From Pseudomonadota bacterium (GTDB lineage: Bacteria; Pseudomonadota; Gammaproteobacteria; Acidiferrobacterales; UBA6901): a stretch of DNA of 5,419 bases. The DNA lies in the NCBI GenBank assembly GCA_021783175.1, contig JAJXUF010000198.1, positions 1 through 5,419 on the forward strand, read 5' to 3'. The position numbers and the translations under genes are program-made. How positions within the stretch are numbered: the stretch's first letter is position 1; each line of letters opens with the position of its first letter. Positions 1 through 5,360 of the stretch are shown here, piece after piece. Under the pieces are notes generated by a model. It saw only the letters and a list, made by a program, of their open reading frames with translations. It was not told where the DNA came from and did not search any database.

Positions 1-2
1 GT

Positions 3-491
3 GTCACCCTAACCATCATAGAACCACCAAGAGAACCCAAACCACCACAACCACCGCCCTCGACAGCAACATCGAGCGCAGACGGGAGAGCAGAAGCGGA
101 AGGCACCGAAAGTGGTAGTGAATTGATCTTCCCGAAAACACTTTCCGGCCGGGAAGTCCGGCTCGCCAGGGAAAAGCTCGCCGCATTGCCATTAACCCTC
201 GCGCAAGACATCCTGGATGAACTCGCCGGACGGCTTGCGACCCATACCATCCGCGGTTCGCCCCTGGGCTACCTGCGGGCGCTCATCACCCGGGCGCAGG
301 CGGGGCGCTTCACGCCGGAGGCCGGAGTCAAGGTAGCGCAGGCGCGGGAACGTCAACCAGCACCGGAGGCGCTGAAGCAACGCGACTCCCCGGTCAGGGC
401 GCCGCCCTGTCCGGCAGATCCTGGTGAGCACCTGGCGCGCATACGCCAGGTGCTCTTGACCGACGGTAAGCGTCAACCGGAATCGCAATGA
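3..491 (+). CDS. C-terminal part of an ICE/island replication-type protein (STY4528-like), 5' end outside window
   Basis: The frame is open from the first bases of the window to TGA at 489-491, so this is the last 162 residues of a longer protein. A start at TTG 123 would cut into a continuous frame and is not needed. Visible residues 1-40 are a Pro/Thr/Ser-rich linker (PPREPKPPQPPP near residues 8-19). Residues 41-115 form a compact helical segment beginning LIFPKTLSGREV, with LAQDILDELAGRLA at 67-80 and SPLGYLRALITRAQAGRFTP at 86-105. This pattern (aliphatic helix, then a G-Y-L helix, then a basic G-x-F end) resembles, from memory, the C-terminal end of STY4528-type replication proteins of ICEs and pathogenicity islands. 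The last 45 residues are polar and probably disordered. The replication role is inferred from this resemblance. The N-terminal domains that would settle it are missing, and no other transfer gene is visible. Confidence is high that it is coding and modest for the family. Confidence 0.7.
   Translation, partial: VTLTIIEPPREPKPPQPPPSTATSSADGRAEAEGTESGSELIFPKTLSGREVRLAREKLAALPLTLAQDILDELAGRLATHTIRGSPLGYLRALITRAQAGRFTPEAGVKVAQARERQPAPEALKQRDSPVRAPPCPADPGEHLARIRQVLLTDGKRQPESQ
426..455. repeat. Perfect 12-bp inverted repeat within the end of the replication-type gene
   Basis: The left arm GAGCACCTGGCG (426-437) and right arm CGCCAGGTGCTC (444-455) are exact reverse complements, separated by the 6-base loop CGCATA. 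The stem is GC-rich and would be very stable in RNA or single-stranded DNA. It lies inside the reading frame, 34 bases before the stop codon. No T-run follows, so it is not a canonical intrinsic terminator. It could attenuate transcription, be a protein-binding palindrome, or be a small inserted palindromic repeat tolerated in a disordered protein tail. Confidence 0.75.
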
Positions 492-674
492 CTCCATGTT
501 ACCTATCGACATGCTCAATCCGGTCAGGACGCACGGCCAATACAATGATTGCAGACATGTCCTCTGATATCGCGACGCAGGCAGAGTCCAATATTGATCT
601 ACACTCTTTGTCACGGACTACGCTGGAAGTAAGCTTTCGCACCGACCCGCGCACGAGGCGGAGCGTCACCCACT

Positions 675-950
675 TTACGCGTTCTCCGTCGGTATATCCG
701 CTCGCAAGCCTAGACGTGGGTTGTGTTCATCGAGCAGTTGTCCTACCGACATCTCAAGTGCCTCGGCCAGCCGCGTCAGGTTGTCGAATCCAATATTAAG
801 TTCGCCCCGTTCCACATGGCCGATATAATTGCGGTGCAATCCAGCCAGTTCGGCGAGGACCTCCTGACTCCAGCCGCGACGCACGCGCTCTAGTCGGACG
901 CGCAGTCCCAGGCGCCGGCGGCCAGTTGATAAGGGTCGTTCCTTGTCCAT
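675..950 (-). CDS. Small XRE-family helix-turn-helix transcriptional regulator (91 aa)
   Basis: This is a DNA-binding regulator that consists of little more than one Cro/C1-type domain. The five-helix core spans about residues 14-74. Helix 2 is SQEVLAELAG (28-37), the recognition helix region is HRNYIGHVERG (39-49), and the GFDNLTRLAEALEMSVGQLL stretch (54-73) forms helices 4 and 5. The LHR-(N/T)-YI-x-x-(V/I)-ERG signature is shared with restriction-modification controller proteins and with XRE regulators on mobile elements. ATG 950 is preceded by GGAGG on the minus strand (961-965), with a long 10-base spacer. The gene is transcribed away from the second HTH gene at 1124, and the 173 bases between them hold the C-box-like operators. 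A reciprocal or shared switch is therefore plausible. The polar tail after residue 75 has no recognised function. The target is unknown, and whether it binds the 1060-1099 sites cannot be told from sequence. Confidence 0.85.
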   Translation of the reverse strand: MDKERPLSTGRRRLGLRVRLERVRRGWSQEVLAELAGLHRNYIGHVERGELNIGFDNLTRLAEALEMSVGQLLDEHNPRLGLRADIPTENA

Positions 951-960
951 GATGATGGAG

Positions 961-965
961 CCTCC
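961..965 (-). promoter_or_regulatory. Shine-Dalgarno of the minus-strand HTH gene
   Basis: CCTCC on the plus strand reads GGAGG on the minus strand, 10 bases before ATG 950. The spacing is longer than usual but workable. It is the best support for that start, and no better in-frame start lies nearby. Confidence 0.5.
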
Positions 966-1058
966 ACAGCATCGGGTCGCTTCCGGGACGGGATTTAAAT
1001 TCGGACCTTTGGCGCCCGGTCGTGCCAGTCGGCATTCGCGACATCCTGAAGAATAGCA

Positions 1059-1099
1059 ATACGATAGTATGCAAGACTATAGTCTGTAGACGTCCAGTC
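1059..1099. promoter_or_regulatory. Tandem C-box-like operators, three dyads on a 15-bp period
   Basis: The centre dyad GACTATAGTC (1075-1084) is a perfect palindrome. It is followed by the spacer TGTA (1085-1088) and a right dyad GACGTCCAGTC (1089-1099). GAC..AGTC, then YGTR, then GAC..AGTC is the architecture of C-boxes bound by controller proteins of restriction-modification systems. A weaker third dyad lies upstream: TACGATAGTA (1060-1069), inside the palindrome ATAC-GATA-GTAT (1059-1070), matches the centre dyad at 7 of 10 bases. The AGT cores at 1066, 1081 and 1096 are exactly 15 bp apart. The sites lie just before the HTH gene starting at 1124. In known C circuits the distal site activates and the proximal one, overlapping the -35 region, represses. 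The same binding events could also control the divergent gene at 950. Confidence 0.65.
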
Positions 1100-1117
1100 A
1101 CGCAAGGGTCAACTTAT
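1089..1117 (+). promoter_or_regulatory. Candidate weak promoter of the C-protein-like gene
   Basis: A poor -10-like hexamer ACTTAT (1112-1117) lies 17 bases after GACGTC (1089-1094), which sits inside the right C-box dyad and would be the -35 position. Transcription would start at or within a few bases of A1124, giving a leaderless or nearly leaderless mRNA. Both hexamers match the consensus badly, as expected for a promoter that depends on a bound activator, but this also means the assignment is tentative. Confidence 0.35.
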
Positions 1118-1123
1118 TGGCCC

Positions 1124-1357
1124 ATGTGCGCCCAGAAATCGCGCTCCGTGGCGGAGCGTTTTCCGGAAGTCTTGCGGGAGGTGAGAACCGAAAAGGGGCT
1201 ATCCCAGGAAGCCTTGGCCGATCGCGCCGGTTTGCATCGTACCTACATTTCCCAGATTGAGCGGGGGTTGAAATCTCCGTCGCTCAAGTCACTCGCGCAG
1301 ATCGCCAATGCTCTGGGGGTGCCGCTGTCGGGCCTGCTGAGACGCATGGAGACTTAG
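1124..1357 (+). CDS. Controller (C) protein-like XRE regulator (77 aa)
   Basis: The protein is a single Cro/C1-type HTH domain. Residues 8-24 form helix 1 (VAERFPEVLREVRTEKG). SQEALADRAG (27-36) is helix 2, HRTYISQIERG (38-48) is the recognition region, and SPSLKSLAQIANALGVPLSG (51-70) gives helices 4 and 5. Length and the LHRTYIS-x-IERG signature fit the C-protein family, homodimers that autoregulate and time restriction-modification gene expression. ATG 1124 was chosen over the longer frame from GTG 1022 because homology begins just after it and the longer version would translate the operators. No Shine-Dalgarno is suitably placed (AAGGG at 1104-1108 is about 15 bases away), which fits leaderless translation. 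C-box-like dyads lie 25 bases upstream. No endonuclease or methyltransferase gene follows, so this is an orphan, or its partner is outside the window or lost. An ICE switch regulator of the QseC kind is the main alternative. Confidence 0.85.
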   Translation: MCAQKSRSVAERFPEVLREVRTEKGLSQEALADRAGLHRTYISQIERGLKSPSLKSLAQIANALGVPLSGLLRRMET

Positions 1358-1410
1358 CGGCTTGCGGACAGTTGCTACGCTCTGAAACCGGTCAGGTAGC
1401 CTATGCGTGC

Positions 1411-1500
1411 TGATCGGCCAAAGTGGCCAGTAGCGCTACATGCATTCAGGGATCGGTGCCGGCCATTTTGCGACAAAGGGGTGTCACGGTACCGGCGCCA
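1411..1500. other. Gene-free stretch with inverted GGCCA/GGTGCCGG motifs, possible insertion-sequence end remnant
   Basis: GGCCA (1416-1420) faces TGGCC (1424-1428) across three bases. Further on, GGTGCCGG (1455-1462) and CCGGCGCC (1492-1499) form an imperfect inverted pair (7 of 8). Between them lies GGCCATTTTGCGACAAAG followed by GGGTGTCAC, which reminds me of subterminal repeats of IS21-type elements. No transposase reading frame is present and no target duplication was found, so this is a weak suggestion. The segment lies between the C-protein gene and the YdeI-type gene, both of which end towards it. Confidence 0.2.
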
Positions 1501-1529
1501 AAAGCGGTCGTTCGCAGGATCGATTTATT

Positions 1530-1781
1530 TCAGCGATGAGGACATCCGGGCCAGCAACACGGTCGGCGCATGCCTTTCCGCATTTTATCAAGACCGACTT
1601 CTATGCGGCGGTTCCTGGTCTCGTCTTTCTTAGCCGATGTGACCCAGCATATCCACTCATTGCGTGCCAGCGGCGTAATGCTTGCCCATACATCCGTGAC
1701 AATTGAGTCAGACTCGATCGCTTTGCGAAAATCTGCCGGCATCCTGTGCACTGTACCGGAAGCAATAGGTTGTCGAGCCAT
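1530..1781 (-). CDS. Short YdeI/OmpD-associated (OmdA-type) family protein (83 aa)
   Basis: The protein matches the C-terminal half of the YdeI/OmpD-associated family, also called the bacteriocin-protection family. PADFRKAI is at residues 15-22, TPLARNEWICWVTSAKK at 36-52, ETRNRRIE at 54-61, and the hallmark end RRPCCWPGCPHR at 72-83 carries a Cys-Cys-x3-Cys cluster. Full-length members are about 190 residues with an extra N-terminal domain, but stand-alone forms of about 80 residues like this one are common, so it is probably intact. ATG 1781 was chosen because family similarity starts around residue 12 and GGAA lies 5 bases upstream. The frame stays open back to 2051, but that 90-residue extension has no protein-like pattern. 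Salmonella YdeI is linked to polymyxin resistance through OmpD; for this short form the role is unknown. It stands alone with no operon partner, and its stop codon is TGA at 1530-1532. Confidence 0.85.
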   Translation of the reverse strand: MARQPIASGTVHRMPADFRKAIESDSIVTDVWASITPLARNEWICWVTSAKKDETRNRRIEVGLDKMRKGMRRPCCWPGCPHR

Positions 1782-2267
1782 AGTTTCCAGAAGTCTACAC
1801 GTCATTAACCCTTGCGCAAATCCGGGGCCGGGCCTCCTGTCAGAAGGGGTGCCCCCGTTTACGCGTGGTGCGGAAAGCGGTCGTCTGAATGTCCTCTCCC
1901 TCTGGCGCCCACACTTCATATGAGAGGCTGAATGTCCGGAACGGATCGAAAGCGGAAGTTCGATGGACTGGCCGCCAAAGACCGCAATGGCTGACGAAGC
2001 GACAGCGCGGAACACAGGTGGCAGGTTGTCGGCCTTAGCGGTCATTGGCACTGCCTCATTTCTATGACCACTGTTCGCCAGTTTTCAGACAGTGACGCGA
2101 AGCCCTACCTGCATTACTGCATTCGTCTGCGGTGATGAATTGCATGCAGCGGCTCTGTAAATTCCCGCAAAGCCACCATCGCCGGCAATCTGCTTCTCCC
2201 GAAAGTCATTCGCTGTGGAGAATGCGGATCTTACCCAACACGCCAACGAGCTTGGACCACGCCAATC
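1782..2267. other. Intergenic region with no supported gene
   Basis: These 486 bases lie upstream of the YdeI-type gene and downstream of the small minus-strand ORF. Frames that remain open here translate to Arg/Pro/Ser-rich text without domain patterns and lack good ribosome sites. A promoter for the 1781 gene should lie in roughly 1785-1850, but no convincing -35/-10 pair was found. The segment 1871-1961 carries two copies of an intergenic motif, annotated separately. A very GC-rich run with GGGG-TG-CCCC lies near 1846-1856. Confidence 0.5.
1871..1961. repeat. Two copies of a short intergenic motif (CTGAATGTCC with AAAGCGG)
   Basis: CTGAATGTCC occurs exactly at 1885-1894 and again at 1928-1937, 43 bases apart. 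Each is near an AAAGCGG core: GGAAAGCGGTCGTC begins at 1872, and GAAAGCGGAAGTTCG begins at 1948. In the second copy, GAATGTCCG (1930-1938) and CGGAAGTTC (1953-1961) form an imperfect inverted pair (7 of 9). AAAGCGGTCGTTCG at 1502-1515 looks like a further partial copy. The motif resembles dispersed intergenic repeats known from alphaproteobacterial genomes; that resemblance is from memory. Confidence 0.4.
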
Positions 2268-2450
2268 CTATTGTGGCCGCTCCAGTCCCCAATTCCTGAT
2301 AATCGTCGGTATATTTCCACGCTCCTCCCGAGCAATAGGCGTATCGAGTGAGTTGGCTAGCTTCAGCATTTCCTTTGCTAAGGCCAACGTCGTCTGTCGA
2401 TCAAATTTGGTCTGCAGGAGTTTCAGCAATACAAACCTAAACTCACCGAG
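2268..2450 (-). CDS. Possible small hypothetical protein or gene remnant
   Basis: The minus-strand frame is open for 60 codons, ending in TAG at 2268-2270 and preceded by an in-frame TGA at 2451-2453. There is no ATG before the conserved-looking part. A TTG at 2429 would give 53 residues beginning MLKLLQTKFDRQ, with AGG six bases upstream. The peptide reads like real protein: LALAKEMLKLANSLDTPIAR is an amphipathic helix, followed by GNIPTIIRNWGLERPQ at the end. I do not recognise a family. It follows the 822-residue gene by about 80 bases on the same strand and could be a downstream cistron, or the surviving C-terminus of a decayed gene. The absence of a good start favours a remnant. Confidence 0.3.
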   Translation of the reverse strand, partial: LGEFRFVLLKLLQTKFDRQTTLALAKEMLKLANSLDTPIAREERGNIPTIIRNWGLERPQ

Positions 2451-2509
2451 TCATGGCAATAATTTGCAAGACGTGGGGCGCTTATACAAGGCATTTCTCA
2501 CGGACCTAA

Positions 2510-4978
2510 TTAGTGATGCGCTAAAGCTTCCACGTGCGTCTCAAATTTGAAGTTGCAGACGTTAACAACTTCGCCATTATCAATCCTTGTTACTCGATGA
2601 TATTGATCCCATTGATCGACCGGTGGCCAAGTTTCTGGCTCATTTTCGAAGTAGGTCTTGCCTTGATACTTGAAGAAATCCGCTTTGTTGCCGCAAGGCA
2701 GTATAGGATAACGATTGGTGGGGGTTGCTCCCTCAAGCTTTATCAAGAGGTCCCGTTTCGGTCCCGATTCGAAATGGGCGCCATTGCGGTCGACTTCGTC
2801 GAAAAATACCTCTTCGCACCCAGGCCCAGCGACACTGGCAAGATCAAACCTGCCAACATTTATTGGCTTTCCGTCATTGGCGATATCGATCAGCTTCGCG
2901 CCGGCAATTTCTGCTTCGCTGTACTTTTTTGAAACGTCTTCCCTCGTCATCCAAATTGGCCCGCCGAACTTGAGCAGATCCGGCCCATGGCGAGCCTGCA
3001 ATTGCCTGCATAACTTAGGCTCCAAGGCATCCTGTCCGATTCTTTCCACGGTGGTCGTTTTGAACTCACAGTGCTGGTCGCCCGACAGCGAATTACTCGC
3101 TACCGGATGAAGAAAGTCCCGGTAGAGCAGGATGTGGTAGAAATTTCGGTAGACGACGAGACCGAGCTGGTCCCCTCCCCACAGGTTGCCAGCATTCGGG
3201 ACAGGAATCGCGCTATTGTGCGCAGCCGAGTGCTGACCGACATCGGCATTAAACTCGTAGATGGTAGGAACATGAGCCGTACCTGCTGTCGTGAACACCA
3301 AATCGACAAGTTGGTTGCCAACAGGGACATTTGTGGCGCTGGTGGAAACCAGTTCTTGCAGTCGGCCTGCGTTAGCGTAATTGACAATCACCCTGCACAG
3401 GTCATTGGGACTGTTCTTGCCGAGATCACCTCTGAGAAAGCCGTCAATACGAGCGCTCGATTTGCCTCCGAGAGAAAGGTATTTTCGATACAGAGTTTCA
3501 ATCTCTCTAGACCTCGCTTGCTTTTCTTTCCAATCGCTCAACGTTGGTAAACTGTCACGCAACAAATCAGCAAGGTTGAGCCAAACGACCATGCGCGTCG
3601 GGTCGAGTTTTACTGCGCGCCGCAACGCAATTTCGGCTTCGGGAGGAGGTGGTGATTGCGCGTACGCCTTCCAGAGCAGAAAACCATAGTCGTTCAAAAT
3701 TTCCGCCGCTTTCTTTTTGGATATCGATCTGATCGGTGCGTCCAGCGCTAAACGGATGTTTGCCTCTTCCAGCTTGTTGATTGCCTGAAACTCGCCCGTA
3801 AGCTGATTCGGTTCCCTACGGTAAATGTCGACTGCCTGGGCATCAGCATTTGCAAGAGCTACCCAATCCACGGCCGCCGGCACGGTAAGATTTAGCTCGA
3901 AGACCTTCAATATCTGCAAGTACCTCTTGCCATCTATAGAACGACTGCTCGCCGCATAGAGATACTTTGTGCCATATGTGCCGAGGACAGAGGTGTTCGA
4001 AGGTAATTGCCACGACCCGGTGAATCGCGGTCGGTCTGGCGTGCTTAAATCGATCTCGCGAACACGGCCCGAGGTATCACTGAACAGAACGGTGTCGCCA
4101 CTTCCCAGCGTGTCCACCCGACCACAGAGGCGTGTCTCGTCGTGCGAAAGCACGGCCACGCGGGGAATATGTGGCTTGATCGCATAAATACCGATGCGGG
4201 GAAAGAAGTTCTCTTCAAGGGCGATGTAGCCGCTATCTAGGACAAGGGCACTGGAAGGACATTCATATCGTCCCCCCGATAACATTGAGAACGGCGACTG
4301 CGTATAGCGTATCGGTTCGGTGCCACGCAGATCGAATACCTGCAGACTCCAAAAGTCAGGTACCAACAAAAAACTGGCGTCTTCGGAGAATATGAAATTA
4401 CCCGCAAGCGAAGATGGCTCGATGGAAAATTTATCATCATTCAATATGATCGGAGGGCGTTTTTTGTTCACCCAAGTGATGATACTTTTCCATGTCGCGC
4501 GGTCTGGACCGGATACCTCGCGCGCTATGTATCCGCTCGCATTGGGAGCAAGCACCGCTGCGGTCGCCATGATGTCTCGACGCCATAAAACTTTTGGTTG
4601 GTTCGCATCCGAGAGATCAAAGGCGGTCACGCGGTGTGGAGTCGCCCTGGCATAGGATTCATTTTTTGGCAACGTCAAAAGCAACAGCATCTTTCCATTC
4701 GGAGTGAGCGCCATTGCGCCGTTCTGCTCAATCGAAACGAAACCCCTGGGCACCAACTTCCCCGGGCCCGAAATATCAATTATTTGCAATCCGGGCGGGC
4801 GCCCGTCCGCCGCTCGAAGTTGGGCCACACCGCGCCCTCCGTCCGCTGCGAACTGCACTCCAATTATCGGAGCGCCCAATTCCAGTTCGCCCACAAGCTT
4901 AGGCATTGCCGCCTTGCAAGTGGTCGTTGTGATCATAAAGAAGATAGCGATCAGCGAAAATAACGGTCCTTTTGCCAT
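2510..4978 (-). CDS. Secreted beta-propeller/TPR protein with unknown C-terminal domain (822 aa)
   Basis: I recognise no named family. Residues 1-24 form a Sec signal peptide: a Lys, the hydrophobic core LFSLIAIFFMI, then TTTTCKAA. Cleavage is likely after KAA, and Cys21 is not in a good lipobox. Residues 25-365 look like a seven-blade-type propeller of the LVIVD/YncE sort, with repeated strand units ending in LQIIDIS (64-70), VTAFDLSDANQPKV (117-130), LQVFDLRGTEP (212-222), IGIYAIKPHIPRVAVL (262-277) and VREIDLSTPDRPRF (306-319). Residues 422-505 are helical and TPR-like, including AEIALRRAVKLDPTRMVVWL (448-467). The rest has two similar-looking blocks, including GTAHVPTIYEFNAD (566-579) and IDIANDGKPINVGRFDL (697-713), the latter recalling Asp/Asn-rich FG-GAP-like loops. 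Six C-terminal cysteines from 636 on could form disulfides. ATG 4978 has AGGGA six bases upstream. It stands alone. A periplasmic or surface scaffold role is inferred. Confidence 0.85.
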   Translation of the reverse strand: MAKGPLFSLIAIFFMITTTTCKAAMPKLVGELELGAPIIGVQFAADGGRGVAQLRAADGRPPGLQIIDISGPGKLVPRGFVSIEQNGAMALTPNGKMLLLLTLPKNESYARATPHRVTAFDLSDANQPKVLWRRDIMATAAVLAPNASGYIAREVSGPDRATWKSIITWVNKKRPPIILNDDKFSIEPSSLAGNFIFSEDASFLLVPDFWSLQVFDLRGTEPIRYTQSPFSMLSGGRYECPSSALVLDSGYIALEENFFPRIGIYAIKPHIPRVAVLSHDETRLCGRVDTLGSGDTVLFSDTSGRVREIDLSTPDRPRFTGSWQLPSNTSVLGTYGTKYLYAASSRSIDGKRYLQILKVFELNLTVPAAVDWVALANADAQAVDIYRREPNQLTGEFQAINKLEEANIRLALDAPIRSISKKKAAEILNDYGFLLWKAYAQSPPPPEAEIALRRAVKLDPTRMVVWLNLADLLRDSLPTLSDWKEKQARSREIETLYRKYLSLGGKSSARIDGFLRGDLGKNSPNDLCRVIVNYANAGRLQELVSTSATNVPVGNQLVDLVFTTAGTAHVPTIYEFNADVGQHSAAHNSAIPVPNAGNLWGGDQLGLVVYRNFYHILLYRDFLHPVASNSLSGDQHCEFKTTTVERIGQDALEPKLCRQLQARHGPDLLKFGGPIWMTREDVSKKYSEAEIAGAKLIDIANDGKPINVGRFDLASVAGPGCEEVFFDEVDRNGAHFESGPKRDLLIKLEGATPTNRYPILPCGNKADFFKYQGKTYFENEPETWPPVDQWDQYHRVTRIDNGEVVNVCNFKFETHVEALAHH

Positions 4979-4984
4979 TGAAGA

Positions 4985-5010
4985 TCCCTAGTACAAATAA
5001 AATATTTGGT
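4985..5010 (-). promoter_or_regulatory. Shine-Dalgarno and AT-rich leader of the 822-aa gene
   Basis: TCCCT (4985-4989) reads AGGGA on the minus strand with a 6-base spacer to ATG 4978, a good ribosome site that fixes the start. Just upstream the sequence is AT-rich; TATTTT on the minus strand (4999-5004) is a possible -10, but no matching -35 lies at the right distance. Another pair, TTGTGA (5013-5018) and TGTACT (4990-4995), spaced by 17, would begin the mRNA inside the ribosome site and is less likely. Confidence 0.5.
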
Positions 5011-5253
5011 CTTCACAACGTATCCATCCGGCACAGCCCCGGCATGCTAACAATAGTAGTTAGTCTTTCGGTGAGATGCCCATTCGAGATATGTCATCGC
5101 ACAAATTAAGGCACAAAACGAAACCGGATGGCAAGAACCAACGCGTCGCACCGTTCTTGTGAAACACGGATATTAGTCTTGGAATATGCTTGGCGACGAT
5201 GCAGGATGCCCGTTTTAGGTCGAAAGTACGGATTCGCTTCTTGGAGAAGCTGC

Positions 5254-5279
5254 CGTTCAATGCGACTTACAATTGAACG
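5254..5279. repeat. Perfect 8-bp inverted repeat with 10-base loop
   Basis: CGTTCAAT (5254-5261) and ATTGAACG (5272-5279) are exact reverse complements around GCGACTTACA. There is no T-run on either side, so it is not an obvious terminator. It lies in the gene-free region and may be part of an intergenic repeat or a regulator site. Confidence 0.5.
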
Positions 5280-5318
5280 CCAGCTATTCATCACGTTACT
5301 GACCTAAGTGGCCTAGCA

Positions 5319-5360
5319 GGCGAACGGCGGCTATGGCCGAAAATGTCACATCGGCCTTCT
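5319..5360. repeat. Probable dispersed intergenic repeat copy with small hairpin
   Basis: GGCCGA (5335-5340) and TCGGCC (5351-5356) form a 6-bp stem around a 10-base loop that contains AATGTC. The flanking CGAACGGCGG and the AATGTC core recall the CTGAATGTCC/AAAGCGG motif at 1871-1961. Membership of the same repeat family is an impression, not an alignment result. Confidence 0.3.

Noticed and set aside
1..50. CCA-rich triplet run as a possible DNA repeat
   Set aside because: It is explained by proline codons of the linker in the open reading frame.
192..614. Minus-strand 140-codon frame
   Set aside because: It is antisense to the replication-type gene, is Arg/Leu/Pro-rich without a domain pattern, and is best explained by GC-rich codon structure on the other strand.
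488..799. Plus-strand 103-codon frame starting at an ATGA overlap with the replication-type gene
   Set aside because: The overlap looks tempting, but the peptide is Ser/Thr/Arg-rich without pattern, has no Shine-Dalgarno, and its last third runs antisense through the clearly real HTH gene at 675-950.
990..1020. Possible tRNA 3' end or attachment-site remnant around TTTAAATTCGGACC
   Set aside because: The T-loop does not match GGTTCGAATCC and no acceptor stem or anticodon arm can be folded around it.
1022..1123. N-terminal extension of the C-protein-like gene from GTG 1022
   Set aside because: It would translate the operator dyads, the added residues have no HTH-family similarity, and the domain begins right after ATG 1124.
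1403..1706. Two overlapping plus-strand frames (1403-1633 and 1440-1706)
   Set aside because: Both overlap the YdeI-type gene antisense, lack ribosome sites and read as random Cys/Arg/Ser-rich peptides.
1782..2051. 90-residue N-terminal extension of the YdeI-type gene
   Set aside because: The extension lacks any recognisable pattern and overlaps the intergenic repeat. ATG 1781 with GGAA upstream fits the short family form.
2215..2550. Plus-strand 111-codon frame
   Set aside because: Ser/Asn-rich with no domain pattern. It runs antisense to the small minus-strand ORF and into the end of the large gene.
5060..5294. Two overlapping minus-strand frames of 62 and 66 codons
   Set aside because: They use different frames over the same DNA, have no Shine-Dalgarno, and lie in a region with hairpins and repeat-like text.
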